Assembly (NCBI RefSeq): GCF_900314695.1 | Contig: NZ_OMWD01000007.1 | Coordinates: forward strand, 1-64,000 | Direction of reading: 5' to 3' | From: an uncultured Methanobrevibacter sp. | GTDB taxonomy: Archaea > Methanobacteriota > Methanobacteria > Methanobacteriales > Methanobacteriaceae | Length of the DNA stretch: 64,000 bases | Shown here: positions 1 to 8,684 of the stretch, in pieces | Layout: the number at the start of each line of letters is the position of its first letter | Position numbering within the stretch: the stretch's first letter is position 1 | Made by a program: the position numbers and the translations under genes | Notes under the pieces: generated by a model | Databases searched by the model: none | What the model saw: the letters and a program-made list of their open reading frames with translations, nothing else | What the model was told of the DNA's origin: nothing

Positions 1-71
1 CAGATAAAGGAATTTTAAAAAGATTCAATCTAAAACTAAAGTATTGGGATGAGGACAATGCGATTTACTAA
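1..71 (+). CDS. C-terminal end of an upstream gene (partial)
   Basis: The frame starting at base 3 is open from the window edge and ends with TAA at 69-71. It encodes about 22 residues ending in LKYWDEDNAIY, a plausible charged protein tail. The rest of the gene lies outside the window, so I cannot name it. Bases 72-166 are very AT-rich and probably hold the promoter of the next gene. Confidence 0.4.
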   Translation, partial: DKGILKRFNLKLKYWDEDNAIY

Positions 72-166
72 AAATCACTTAAGTTATTGAAAGTGCCTTA
101 ATCTTTAACTTTATTAATATTAAAAAACATAATAAATATATTATTAATTATTAGGAGTTTTTATTT

Positions 167-382
167 ATGACAATCGAAAAAGATGCAGAAGATATTATAG
201 AAAAATTCTCAAAGATTTTAGAAGATATTCCTGATTCTGATGAAACATGGTATATTACCGATAATTTAAATTTAACACGTAAAGATGAATCTCATGAAAA
301 AAATCCTGAAAAAATATTAAGGAATGCAAGAATAGATAAGGAAGGAAATCTTGTAGTTAAAAGAGCAGATTGGACTAATTAA
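167..382 (+). CDS. Small acidic protein of unknown function (71 aa)
   Basis: The ATG at 167 is preceded by AGGAG (153-157) at a usable distance, and the next gene follows closely, so this looks like the first gene of the ACT/homoserine dehydrogenase operon. The protein is short, soluble and rich in Asp, Glu and Lys, with no cysteine, transmembrane segment or recognisable motif. I do not recognise the family. Its position suggests an accessory or lineage-specific role beside amino-acid biosynthesis, but nothing in the sequence proves it. Confidence 0.6.
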   Translation: MTIEKDAEDIIEKFSKILEDIPDSDETWYITDNLNLTRKDESHEKNPEKILRNARIDKEGNLVVKRADWTN

Positions 383-393
383 GAGTGATTTAT

Positions 394-879
394 ATGAGAA
401 TGAACTTAGTTCTAGAACTTCTGGATGTTCCAGGGCAGTTAGTTAAAGTGTTGGAACCGATTGGCAGTCTTGGTGCAAATTTGGTAACTGTAATTCATAA
501 AAGGGACTATAAAACTGAAAATGGTAAGGTTCCTGTTCAACTCACATTGGAAGGTGAATTTGAAGATCTTAAAAATGTCGTCAAAAGATTTGAAGACTTG
601 GGTATCACAATTACTGAAATGGATGATGTTGTTTTAAAAGAAAAAATAAGTACAATCTTTTTCGGACATATTATTGACAATGATTTAAGAGACACAATGG
701 ATAAAATCAATGCTTTAGATGGTGTTTTAATTGTAGGATGCGAAATTAAATTGGATGGTGAAGATAAATCTACTGCATTATTGAATATTGAAGCAGACAT
801 TGGTCTTAAACAGATAGTATTTGATAAAATTGCAGAAATTGCAGAAGAAAAAGAGATACTTGTTATTAATGAGGTTTAG
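394..879 (+). CDS. ACT-domain amino-acid-binding protein
   Basis: 161 aa. The N-terminus ([20 protein letters not shown]) has the beta-alpha-beta start of ACT domains with the Pro-Gly ligand-loop signature; a second, weaker ACT-like half follows from about residue 80. ACT domains bind amino acids and control biosynthetic enzymes. The gene lies directly upstream of homoserine dehydrogenase (TAG/GTG region overlap at 877-881), so it is probably a regulatory partner sensing an aspartate-family amino acid. I prefer the ATG at 394 to the GTG at 385 because it begins the conserved strand. Confidence 0.75.
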   Translation: MRMNLVLELLDVPGQLVKVLEPIGSLGANLVTVIHKRDYKTENGKVPVQLTLEGEFEDLKNVVKRFEDLGITITEMDDVVLKEKISTIFFGHIIDNDLRDTMDKINALDGVLIVGCEIKLDGEDKSTALLNIEADIGLKQIVFDKIAEIAEEKEILVINEV

Positions 880-887
880 TGATTATT

Positions 888-1907
888 ATGGATGAATGTA
901 AAGTTATTATAATGGGATTTGGATCAGTTGGTCAGGGTGTGGCCAATGCACTTTCCATGAAAAAAGATTTAATTAAAGAAAAAACTGGAGTAACTGTTAA
1001 AGTGGTTGCTGCAGCTGATTCATCTTCATCTGCAATTTCACAAGATGGACTGGATGAAGAATTACTTGTGCAAACTAAAAAAGAAAATGGAAAGTTATCA
1101 GCATATCCTGAATTCGGGTCTGATTTGAATGGTGCAGATGTGTTGGACGCTGTTGAATATGATTGTCTTATTGAAGCAACTCCTACAAATATCGTTGATG
1201 CAGAACCTGCATTTTCACTAACACTTAAGGCTTTTGAACAAGGAAAAGATGTAGTAACATCAAATAAAGGACATTTAGCACTCAAATTTAAGGAAGTAAT
1301 TGGCGCTGCTGAAAAAGCAGGTGTCCAATTCAGATATGAGGCCAGTGTTGGCGGTGCAATGCCAATTATCAATCTGGCAAAGGAAACAATTTCTTCATGT
1401 GGTATCAAATCAATTAAAGGTATTTTGAATGGTACGACAAATTATATCTTATCAAGGATGACTGCAGAAGGTTCAGATTATGAAGTTATCCTAAAAGAAT
1501 CTCAGGAATTAGGAATAGCTGAAACAGATCCTACACAGGATGTTGAAGGTATTGATGCAGCTTGTAAAACAGTAATTTTGGCAAATTCCCTTTTAGGAAT
1601 TGACGCCACATATAGTGATGTTAAAGTCATAGGTATTTCAAGCATCAATTCACAAGCTATTGATTTGGCTAAAAAGGATGATTATTTAATTAAACTGATA
1701 GCTGAGGTATCTAAAGATAATTTACAAGTATCTCCACGTTTAGTTAAAAGAGGAAGCTCTTATGATGTAAGTGGTACTTTAAACATGGCTACAATCACAA
1801 CTGATTTGGCTGATGAAGTATCAGTAATTGGACTTGGAGCAGGTTCTCTAGAAACTGCTTCTGCGATGTTGACTGATTTAATTAGTATTTTAAAAAATAA
1901 AAACTAA
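888..1907 (+). CDS. hom: Homoserine dehydrogenase
   Basis: 339 aa. Converts aspartate semialdehyde to homoserine with NAD(P)H, the branch point to threonine and methionine. The N-terminal Rossmann nucleotide-binding motif GFGSVGQG (about residues 8-15) and the family signature region ([14 protein letters not shown], followed by [13 protein letters not shown]) are all present. There is no C-terminal ACT domain; that function may be supplied by the separate ACT gene just upstream. ATG at 888 was chosen over GTG at 879 because the Rossmann strand begins there. A T-rich stretch follows at 1908-1930. Confidence 0.95.
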   Translation: MDECKVIIMGFGSVGQGVANALSMKKDLIKEKTGVTVKVVAAADSSSSAISQDGLDEELLVQTKKENGKLSAYPEFGSDLNGADVLDAVEYDCLIEATPTNIVDAEPAFSLTLKAFEQGKDVVTSNKGHLALKFKEVIGAAEKAGVQFRYEASVGGAMPIINLAKETISSCGIKSIKGILNGTTNYILSRMTAEGSDYEVILKESQELGIAETDPTQDVEGIDAACKTVILANSLLGIDATYSDVKVIGISSINSQAIDLAKKDDYLIKLIAEVSKDNLQVSPRLVKRGSSYDVSGTLNMATITTDLADEVSVIGLGAGSLETASAMLTDLISILKNKN

Positions 1908-1935
1908 TTAAAATTTTTTTACTTTTTTTGATAAT

Positions 1936-3147
1936 ATGAAATATGTAATTTTTATTCCAGATGGGTCAAGTGATTATCCTGTAGATGAATTAGATGGTAA
2001 AACTCCTTTGCAAGTGGCAAATACTCCAAACATTGATAAATTAGCTCAAATGGGCTATGGTGGATTTACAAATAATGTTCCTGAACAATATACTCCAGGT
2101 TCTGATGTGGCCAATATGAGCATTTTCGGGTATAATCCTGCAGACTACTATACAGGTCGTGGACCTCTTGAAGCAGGCAGTGAAGGCATTCCGACAACAC
2201 CTGAAGACGTAATATTCAGATGCAATACAATATTCAGTGAAAATGATGCTATGGATGACTTTAATGCAGGTCATATCACAACTGAAGAAGCAGATGTGTT
2301 GATGAAAGGTTTAAATGAGTATTTCACTGAAAAATACCCTGATTTCAAAGGCAAATTTTACACTGGCGTAAGTTACAGACATTTGTTTATATATTCCTGT
2401 GACAGCATAGAAGATGCAGAAATATTGTCCGGCATTAAAACAATGCCTCCTCATGATATTTCAGGTGAAAACTTAGCTGATAATCTATTTGGGGACTGTG
2501 AACTTGCTCAGGAAATTCAATCAATAATGTTTGAAGCAAGACAATATCTTGAAAACCATGAAATTAACCAACAAAGAGAAATTCCAGCCAATATGATATG
2601 GTTGTGGGGACAAGGCGTAACTCCAAGCCTACCTAATTTTGAAGAGACTTATGGAATCACAGCTTCAGTTATTACAGGTGTGGACTTGTTGAAAGGTATA
2701 GGAAACTTTGCAGGTATGAACATTGTTGATGTGCCTGGAGCTACTGGATACTTTGATACGGATTATAAGGCAAAAGGTGAGTACGGAATCGAAGCTTTAA
2801 AGCAAACAGATTTATTGTTGATTCATATAGAAGCTCCTGATGAAGCAGGGCATGCTCAAAATACCGAAGAAAAAGTCAAAGCAATAGAAAGAATTGATGA
2901 GTTTATTGTCGGCCCTATTATCGAAAGCTTAAAAGACGGAGAATTTAGGGGAGCAATTTTACCTGACCATCCGACTCCAATCAGTGTCGGAACTCACACT
3001 CGTGATAATGTGCCTATCATCATCTTTGATTCTGAAAGAGATGGTGATGAATGTGAATCATTTGATGAAGAAGGTGTTAAAAAAGGTTCATTGGAATTTA
3101 AGAAAGGTCATTTCTTAGTTCAAAGATTAATTGATGGAGACTATTAA
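1936..3147 (+). CDS. apgM: apgM-family cofactor-independent phosphoglycerate mutase / possible homoserine kinase
   Basis: 403 aa, the usual size of archaeal-type iPGM in the alkaline phosphatase superfamily. Metal/nucleophile motifs are visible: FIPDGSSD at the N-terminus, TPGSDVANMSIFGY with the catalytic Ser, HIEAPDEAGH, and the late LPDHPTP and GTHTRD metal ligands. The family interconverts 3- and 2-phosphoglycerate. However, a close subfamily has been proposed as a non-orthologous homoserine kinase, and this gene sits directly after homoserine dehydrogenase. Glycolytic mutase is the default reading; the context leaves homoserine kinase open. Confidence 0.85.
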   Translation: MKYVIFIPDGSSDYPVDELDGKTPLQVANTPNIDKLAQMGYGGFTNNVPEQYTPGSDVANMSIFGYNPADYYTGRGPLEAGSEGIPTTPEDVIFRCNTIFSENDAMDDFNAGHITTEEADVLMKGLNEYFTEKYPDFKGKFYTGVSYRHLFIYSCDSIEDAEILSGIKTMPPHDISGENLADNLFGDCELAQEIQSIMFEARQYLENHEINQQREIPANMIWLWGQGVTPSLPNFEETYGITASVITGVDLLKGIGNFAGMNIVDVPGATGYFDTDYKAKGEYGIEALKQTDLLLIHIEAPDEAGHAQNTEEKVKAIERIDEFIVGPIIESLKDGEFRGAILPDHPTPISVGTHTRDNVPIIIFDSERDGDECESFDEEGVKKGSLEFKKGHFLVQRLIDGDY

Positions 3148-3148
3148 A

Positions 3149-3784
3149 ATGAAAGTATTGTTAGTCAATGGTAGTCCTAATAAAAATGGTTGTACTTATA
3201 CAGCTTTAACAGAAATTGAGAAAATCTTAAAAACCTATGATATTGAAACAGAAATATTTTGGATTAAAACAAAACCTATAACAGGTTGCATTGCCTGTAT
3301 GAAATGTGGTGAAAAAGGAGAATGTACTTTTGACAATGATGTTGTAAATGAATTTGTCAAAAAAGCATATGATGCAGATGCATTCGTATTTGGTTCACCT
3401 GTTTATTATGCGGGTGCCAATGGATCTATGACTTCATTTTTAGACAGAGCATTTTATTCAAACTCTCACGGTGCAGGAGGAGAAGCGTTCAAACACAAAC
3501 CTGGTGCAGTAGTATGTTCTGCAAGACGTGCGGGTACAACTGCAACCTATGATCAGTTAATAAAATATCTGGGAATTAGCCAAATGCCGATAATCTCTTC
3601 ATTTTATTGGAATATGGTGCATGGAAACACTCCTGAAGAGGTCATGCAGGATGAGGAAGGTTTAGGAACAATGAGGCAATTGGCCCATAATATGGCATTT
3701 TTCTTAAAGTGTATTGAAGCGGGTGAGGAGAAAGGTTTAGCCATAACTGAAGAAGAAAAACCTCGTACAAACTTTATCCGATAA
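3149..3784 (+). CDS. Flavodoxin-fold NADPH-dependent FMN reductase / iron-sulfur flavoprotein-like
   Basis: 211 aa. The N-terminus MKVLLVNGSPNKNGCTYTAL is the phosphate-binding loop of the NADPH-dependent FMN reductase family, and FGSPVYYAGANGSMTSFLDR is the second flavin loop. A cysteine cluster (GCIACMKCGEKGEC) resembles the compact Fe-S site of archaeal iron-sulfur flavoproteins, so it may carry a 4Fe-4S cluster in addition to FMN. It probably acts in oxidative or metal stress electron transfer. The start at 3149 lies two bases after the apgM stop; a MATE exporter follows after 4 bases, so the three appear co-transcribed. Confidence 0.85.
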   Translation: MKVLLVNGSPNKNGCTYTALTEIEKILKTYDIETEIFWIKTKPITGCIACMKCGEKGECTFDNDVVNEFVKKAYDADAFVFGSPVYYAGANGSMTSFLDRAFYSNSHGAGGEAFKHKPGAVVCSARRAGTTATYDQLIKYLGISQMPIISSFYWNMVHGNTPEEVMQDEEGLGTMRQLAHNMAFFLKCIEAGEEKGLAITEEEKPRTNFIR

Positions 3785-3788
3785 AATT

Positions 3789-5144
3789 ATGAACATTTTT
3801 AAAACTCCTGAAGGTTATCTGTATACAAATAAGGCATTACTCTACTTGTTTCTGCCTTTGTTGGTAGAATATGCTTTAGAGTTTTTTGTAGGCTTGGCAG
3901 ATTCAATAATGGTGGCTTCACTTGGTGAAGCAGCTATTTCAGGAGTTTCTCTTGTTGACTTTTTAATTCAACTTCTTATTTTTTCATTTTCAGCTCTTGC
4001 AACCGGTGGAGCTGTTGTAGCGGGACAATATCTTGGCGACAAACAGATAGATAAGGCGCAAAATTCTGCAACTCAACTTGTCTGGTTTTCAACAATTTTA
4101 TCTTTCGTTTTAATGATTTTAGTAATGATTCTAAGGCATTTTCTAATAGGGTTATTGTTTGGTCAAATTGAAGCGGATGTATGGAATAATGCTGACATGT
4201 ATCTGTATATCGTTGCATTGTCAATTCCATTCATCGCAATATATAATGCCGGAGCAGCTATTTTTAGAACAACCAATAATGCAGTTTTTCCAATGAAGGT
4301 CATGATTATCTGTGATGTTTTAAATGTTTTGGGTAATGCCTTTTGCATTTATTATCTTGGGTGGGATGTACGTGGTGTAGCTATTCCAACAGTAATGGCA
4401 CGTGTCCTGGCAGCGCTTTTAATATTGTACTTTGTCCTTGATGAAAATTACAGATTGCATATTAAAAGGACATTCAGACATAAATTCGATACTAAAATAC
4501 TTAAAAAAGTATTGATGGTAGGTGTTCCATATGGTATTGAAAATGGTTTGTTTCAACTGGGCAGGGTGTTGGTTTTAAGTTTGGTTTCAACTTTTGGAAC
4601 AATGGCGATAGCTGCAAACTCTGTCGGTTATGCAATAGGAATATTTTCGGTACTGCCCGGTTTTGCAATTAATTTGGGACTTACTGCAGTAATATCAAAT
4701 TGCGTTGGGGCAGATGATTATCAGCAGGCAAAATATTATAATAGGAAATGCTTGATTTTGGTTGTCATATCTCATATTGTAATTAATTTGGTGATATTTG
4801 CAATGTTGCCTTTGATTTTGGGGATTTATAATCTGTCAGCCCATACTACAGCAATGGTAACTGAAATGGTTATTTGGCATGGAATTTTTGCGATTATAAT
4901 ATGGCCATTGTCATTTACACTGCCTGCAACATTCAGGGGAGCTGGAGATTCAAAATCAGTAATGTATATAAGTTTGGCAGTAATGTTTACATGTAGAATT
5001 GCCTTATCTTATGTTATAGCAGATTGGATGGGCATTGGAGTATTTGGAACATGGATAGCGATGTTTATTGATTGGTATGTGAGGGCAGGAATTTACATTT
5101 ACCGATATTTCTCAAATAAATGGATGGAATACCGGGTGGTTTAA
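3789..5144 (+). CDS. MATE family efflux transporter
   Basis: 451 aa with about twelve hydrophobic segments in two halves. The first MatE half has LVEYALEFFVGLADSIMVAS and GAVVAGQYLGDKQ; the second repeats the pattern with VPYGIENGLFQLGRVLVLSL. MATE proteins export cationic drugs or metabolites using Na+ or H+ gradients. The gene follows the flavoprotein by 4 bases. The substrate cannot be read from sequence. Confidence 0.92.
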   Translation: MNIFKTPEGYLYTNKALLYLFLPLLVEYALEFFVGLADSIMVASLGEAAISGVSLVDFLIQLLIFSFSALATGGAVVAGQYLGDKQIDKAQNSATQLVWFSTILSFVLMILVMILRHFLIGLLFGQIEADVWNNADMYLYIVALSIPFIAIYNAGAAIFRTTNNAVFPMKVMIICDVLNVLGNAFCIYYLGWDVRGVAIPTVMARVLAALLILYFVLDENYRLHIKRTFRHKFDTKILKKVLMVGVPYGIENGLFQLGRVLVLSLVSTFGTMAIAANSVGYAIGIFSVLPGFAINLGLTAVISNCVGADDYQQAKYYNRKCLILVVISHIVINLVIFAMLPLILGIYNLSAHTTAMVTEMVIWHGIFAIIIWPLSFTLPATFRGAGDSKSVMYISLAVMFTCRIALSYVIADWMGIGVFGTWIAMFIDWYVRAGIYIYRYFSNKWMEYRVV

Positions 5145-5300
5145 ATGAAATCTAAAATCTTATATAAAAATACACATATAATTAGTAAAAAACAACTTCA
5201 AGATTTGTTCTTGTAGGTGATGGTCTTAGGGTCATTTTTCCCGAAAGTTGGTAATATGAATTAAAATTCCATGAATATTCGGATTTGAAAAGCCAGATAA
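5145..5300 (+). pseudogene. Decayed fragment resembling a GNAT N-acetyltransferase N-terminus
   Basis: Immediately after the MATE stop, an ATG at 5145 opens 23 codons encoding KKQLQDLFL then a stop. Continuing across frames gives W-S-stop-G-H-F-S-R-K-L. Together these follow the N-terminal pattern of small GNAT acetyltransferases (LxxLFLSVGWxSGxFPExL), interrupted by frameshifts and stops. No acetyl-CoA-binding motif remains. I read it as a relic of a formerly intact acetyltransferase; the alignment was done by eye, so confidence is limited. Confidence 0.35.
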
Positions 5301-5345
5301 TGCAAATGCAATGTTCATAACCGAATTGTGGGCATAGGTGATTAG

Positions 5346-5513
5346 ATGATTGATAATGAAGACATATTCAATAAGGTAGTGAGTTTGGTAAATTTGAATG
5401 ACGCACACTTTAAAGTGATTGTAGACAATCAAAATTTGCTTTTAAAAAATCAGGAAATATTGTCAAAGCAGCTTAAGGAAATAAATGAAAAATTGGATAA
5501 GATTATGGAATAG
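5346..5513 (+). CDS. Short coiled-coil-like protein (55 aa)
   Basis: ATG at 5346 with GGTG eleven bases upstream opens a 55-codon frame ending at TAG 5511-5513, directly abutting the GTG of the esterase gene. The second half (residues about 28-54) is rich in Leu, Lys, Glu and Gln with heptad-like spacing, e.g. QEILSKQLKEINEKLDKIME, suggesting a helical or coiled-coil segment. Unknown function. It may be a genuine small gene coupled to the esterase. Confidence 0.45.
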   Translation: MIDNEDIFNKVVSLVNLNDAHFKVIVDNQNLLLKNQEILSKQLKEINEKLDKIME

Positions 5514-6299
5514 GTGTTTCAATTGGTTTTATTTAGAGGAGATGTCAAGTGTAAGAGCTTACAAAGGCGCACATCCATTAGCGTTATTCTTCCCTCTGAC
5601 AATATACATTTCTTAAATGATGCTGAAGAAATCGTTCCGCAGCCATACAAAACATTATACTTCCTTCATGGATTGTATGGCAGTGATGATATAGTCCTTG
5701 CAAACACTTCCATTCAGAAATTTGCAGAGGATAATGGGATAGCTATTGTAATTCCCTGTGGAGAAAATAGCTTTTATGTCGATCATGAGAAATCTCATGC
5801 ATATTATGGTGAATATGTTGGTCAGGAACTTTTGGATATTACTCGAAACATTTTTCCATTGTCTCACAGGCGTAAAGATACTTTCATAGCAGGTTTTTCA
5901 ATGGGAGGTTATGGAGCTATCCGCAATGGTTTAAAATATTTCGAAAACTTCTCAAAAATTGGAATGATTTCTGCTGCTCTTATTACAGATGATATTGTAA
6001 ATTACACTGATGACGATAATGTATTGCGTTCAAAAGATTTCTATGAATCAATTTTTGGGGATTTGAATAAAATTAAAAGTTCAGATATGAATCCAAAACA
6101 TTTGATTGATAACTGCAGGGACATTCCGGATATCTATATGGCATGTGGTGTTGATGACTTTTTATATGGAAAAAATGTTGATTTTCATGAATTTTTAAAG
6201 TCTAGGGAAATTGATGCCACATTTGTTGAAGCTGAAGGGGAACATACCTGGGAGTTCTGTGACAAATATCTTAAAGAATTTATTAAAACATTGCTGTAA
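5514..6299 (+). CDS. Putative esterase (EstA / esterase D type alpha-beta hydrolase)
   Basis: 261 aa, starting with GTG. It resembles the PF00756 esterases of the tributyrin esterase type: an N-terminal strand region (RTSISVILPSDN), an oxyanion-loop FLHGLYGSDD, the nucleophile elbow GFSMGGYGA, an Asp in the CGVDDFLYG segment and the catalytic His in GEHTWEFCDKYL. No signal peptide, so it is cytoplasmic and probably hydrolyses short acyl or formyl thioesters/esters. The length matches the family. Confidence 0.85.
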   Translation: MFQLVLFRGDVKCKSLQRRTSISVILPSDNIHFLNDAEEIVPQPYKTLYFLHGLYGSDDIVLANTSIQKFAEDNGIAIVIPCGENSFYVDHEKSHAYYGEYVGQELLDITRNIFPLSHRRKDTFIAGFSMGGYGAIRNGLKYFENFSKIGMISAALITDDIVNYTDDDNVLRSKDFYESIFGDLNKIKSSDMNPKHLIDNCRDIPDIYMACGVDDFLYGKNVDFHEFLKSREIDATFVEAEGEHTWEFCDKYLKEFIKTLL

Positions 6300-6319
6300 T
6301 GTTTTCAGGTGGTGATAAA

Positions 6320-6823
6320 ATGGTAAAGTTGTGTCCTAAGTGTGGAGCTGAATTAACTGAAGTGATTGGTGGCTATTTGTGCCATGAATGTGGTGGAGGA
6401 ATGTTTAGCGAAGATGAGGTCATATGTGTTAAGTGCCCAACTTGCGGTAGTGAATTGGGAGATTTGGCCGATGAGTATTATTGCTATAATTGTGGCAGAT
6501 CAGTCAGCAAGGATAATGCAGAATGTGGTAAAAGCATTACATTCGACGATAATCATGATTATGGGGAGCATGACTATGATTCAATGGTGAACAATGGTGA
6601 TGAAATTTGTCTAAACTGCACATATTGGAGTGTAAGTCCTTACGGGCGTGCTCATGGGATGTATTGCAGACGAGGCAACGGTCAGACTGAACCGACTGAT
6701 TCCTGCTATGATTTCGTACAATCAACTTCCTTTGCAAGCTATGGTAATGAAGGTCAATATCAGTTTAATGAAACGGATAGAGATATTTCAAATAAATTAT
6801 ATAGTTGGCGAAACAGCAGGTAA
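6320..6823 (+). CDS. Zinc-ribbon protein with multiple CxxC motifs
   Basis: 167 aa. Three cysteine-pair modules are visible: CPKCG with CHECG (residues 4-28), CPTCG with CYNCG (about 43-62), and a downstream CLNCTYWS module with CRRGNG and a later Cys. This is a zinc-ribbon array. The ATG at 6320 follows AGGTGGTGA, a good ribosome binding site, whereas the upstream ATG at 6299 has none. Function unknown; such proteins often bind nucleic acid or other proteins. Confidence 0.7.
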   Translation: MVKLCPKCGAELTEVIGGYLCHECGGGMFSEDEVICVKCPTCGSELGDLADEYYCYNCGRSVSKDNAECGKSITFDDNHDYGEHDYDSMVNNGDEICLNCTYWSVSPYGRAHGMYCRRGNGQTEPTDSCYDFVQSTSFASYGNEGQYQFNETDRDISNKLYSWRNSR

Positions 6824-6894
6824 AAAGAGTTATTGACTGTTTAATTTCTGATTGTTTTTTTAGGATATTGAAATTTTTATATATTTCAGGTTAA

Positions 6895-6986
6895 TTTTGC
6901 TTGTTTATAAGTGAATATGAATTTTATTAAATTTTTATATATCATGAAAAACTAAAATTATAGTATAATTAATGGAGAGGATTTAA
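6895..6986 (+). promoter_or_regulatory. pyrG promoter and leader
   Basis: The intergenic region before pyrG holds two TATA-like stretches (TTTTATATATTTC near 6875-6887 and TTTTTATATATCATG near 6931-6945) and the strong Shine-Dalgarno GGAGAGG at 6974-6980, six bases before the apparent CTG start at 6987. Confidence 0.5.
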
Positions 6987-8588
6987 CTGACAAAGTACAT
7001 TATTATAACTGGTGGGGTAGTTAGTTCCATAGGTAAAGGTATAACTTCAGCATCTATGGGTAGAATTTTAAGATCATATGGTTTAAAAGTTTCTGCTATT
7101 AAGATAGACCCTTATTTAAACTGGGATTCAGGAACACTCAATCCATATCAACACGGTGAAGTCTTTGTAACTCATGATGGTATGGAAACCGACCTGGATT
7201 TGGGTCACTATGAAAGATTTTTGGATGTTGAACTTGATGGAATGGCTAATATTACAACTGGTAAAGTTTATGAATCTGTTATTGCTAAAGAAAGAGAAGG
7301 AGGATACTTGGGAGAATGTGTCCAAGTAATTCCACATATTACCAACAGAATTAAAGAAATGATTAGAGAAAATTCTGAAAGCTCTGATTATGATGTAGTG
7401 CTAGTTGAACTTGGAGGTACTGTTGGAGATATTGAAAGTCAACCTTTCCTTGAAGCTTTAAGACAACTAAGAAATGAGGAAGGCAGACAAAATGTTATGT
7501 TTGTCCATGTTACATTTATTCCCTACCTAAATGCAGCTGGAGAATTCAAAACAAAACCAACCCAACATTCCACTAAAGAATTGAGAAGTGTCGGTATAAA
7601 TCCTGATGTTATTGTCTGCAGATCACAAGTGCATATTGATGATGCATTGCTTGGAAAAGTTGCTCACTTTTGTGATGTGGATGCAAGTGCTGTTGTAAAT
7701 ACTCCTGATGCTGGTACAATCTATGAAGTGCCTTTGGTCTTGGAAGATAAAAACATCGGTGAGTTAATTGTAAATAGAATTGGTTTAGATATTGACCCTG
7801 ATTCATCCAAATTGGATGAATGGAGAGAAATAGTCAAATCCCTTAGAACCACTGAACCTGAAGTTACCATAGGTATTGTTGGAAAATATGTTGAACTTGA
7901 AGATTCATACATCAGTATTCGCGAATCATTGCTTCATGCAGCTGCAAGCATTGGTGTAAAAGCCAATATCAAATACTTAAGTTCTGATGTTGAAGAATTG
8001 GATCAAAAAGCTTTAAATGAATTTGATGGTATTTTAATTCCTGGAGGATTCGGGGAACGTGGATTTGAAGGAAAATTAGATGCCGTTGATTATGCAATTG
8101 AAAATAATGTTCCATTATTTGGAATATGTCTTGGTATGCAATCCATTGTAACTCAATTTGCAAGAAGGAACGGTTATCCTAATGCCAACAGTTCTGAATT
8201 TGATGAAAATTTGGAATTCCCAGTTATTGATATGATGGAAGAGCAAAAGAAAATCAAAAACATGGGTGGAACAATGCGTTTAGGATCTTATGATTGTAAA
8301 ATCATTGAAGGAACTAAAACTCATGAGGCATATGGTGAAATCGATATTGAGGAACGTCACAGACACAGATATGAGTTTAACAATGATTTCAGAGATGACC
8401 TACAAGAAAAAGGTTTAATAATTTCTGGAACCAGTCCTGATGATTTTTTAGTAGAGATTGTTGAACTTCCAAATCATCCATGGGCTATTGGTTGCCAATT
8501 CCATCCTGAATTCAAATCAAGACCTAATAGGCCACACCCATTATTCAAATCATTTTTAGAAGCTATTTATGAGCATTCTAAAAATTAA
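6987..8588 (+). CDS. pyrG: CTP synthase, apparently starting at CTG
   Basis: 533 aa. Makes CTP from UTP, ATP and glutamine. The amidoligase domain (about 1-270) has GGVVSSIGKGITSASMG, and the class I glutamine amidotransferase domain (about 290-533) has the nucleophile Cys381 in GICLGMQ plus a C-terminal HPEF. The first in-frame ATG (7056) would delete the P-loop strand, so the real start is upstream. The frame is closed by TAA at 6984-6986, and the next codon is CTG at 6987, six bases after GGAGAGG. A non-canonical CTG start is therefore the best fit. Confidence 0.95.
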   Translation: MTKYIIITGGVVSSIGKGITSASMGRILRSYGLKVSAIKIDPYLNWDSGTLNPYQHGEVFVTHDGMETDLDLGHYERFLDVELDGMANITTGKVYESVIAKEREGGYLGECVQVIPHITNRIKEMIRENSESSDYDVVLVELGGTVGDIESQPFLEALRQLRNEEGRQNVMFVHVTFIPYLNAAGEFKTKPTQHSTKELRSVGINPDVIVCRSQVHIDDALLGKVAHFCDVDASAVVNTPDAGTIYEVPLVLEDKNIGELIVNRIGLDIDPDSSKLDEWREIVKSLRTTEPEVTIGIVGKYVELEDSYISIRESLLHAAASIGVKANIKYLSSDVEELDQKALNEFDGILIPGGFGERGFEGKLDAVDYAIENNVPLFGICLGMQSIVTQFARRNGYPNANSSEFDENLEFPVIDMMEEQKKIKNMGGTMRLGSYDCKIIEGTKTHEAYGEIDIEERHRHRYEFNNDFRDDLQEKGLIISGTSPDDFLVEIVELPNHPWAIGCQFHPEFKSRPNRPHPLFKSFLEAIYEHSKN

Positions 8589-8606
8589 TTTTTTTTATTT
8601 TTTTAT
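8589..8606 (+). terminator. Poly-T terminator after pyrG
   Basis: Two long T tracts follow the pyrG stop directly, as is typical of archaeal oligo-T termination; no strong hairpin precedes them. Confidence 0.5.
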
Positions 8607-8684
8607 CAATTTAATGAACTAAAATCAATTTTGCAAGCTTATTTTCTATCTAATTAATATTATAGTTCGTATAATACTATAATT

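Noticed and set aside
932..1408. 158-codon minus-strand ORF antisense to homoserine dehydrogenase
   Set aside because: It is a shadow of the hom reading frame; no ribosome binding site and no recognisable motif.
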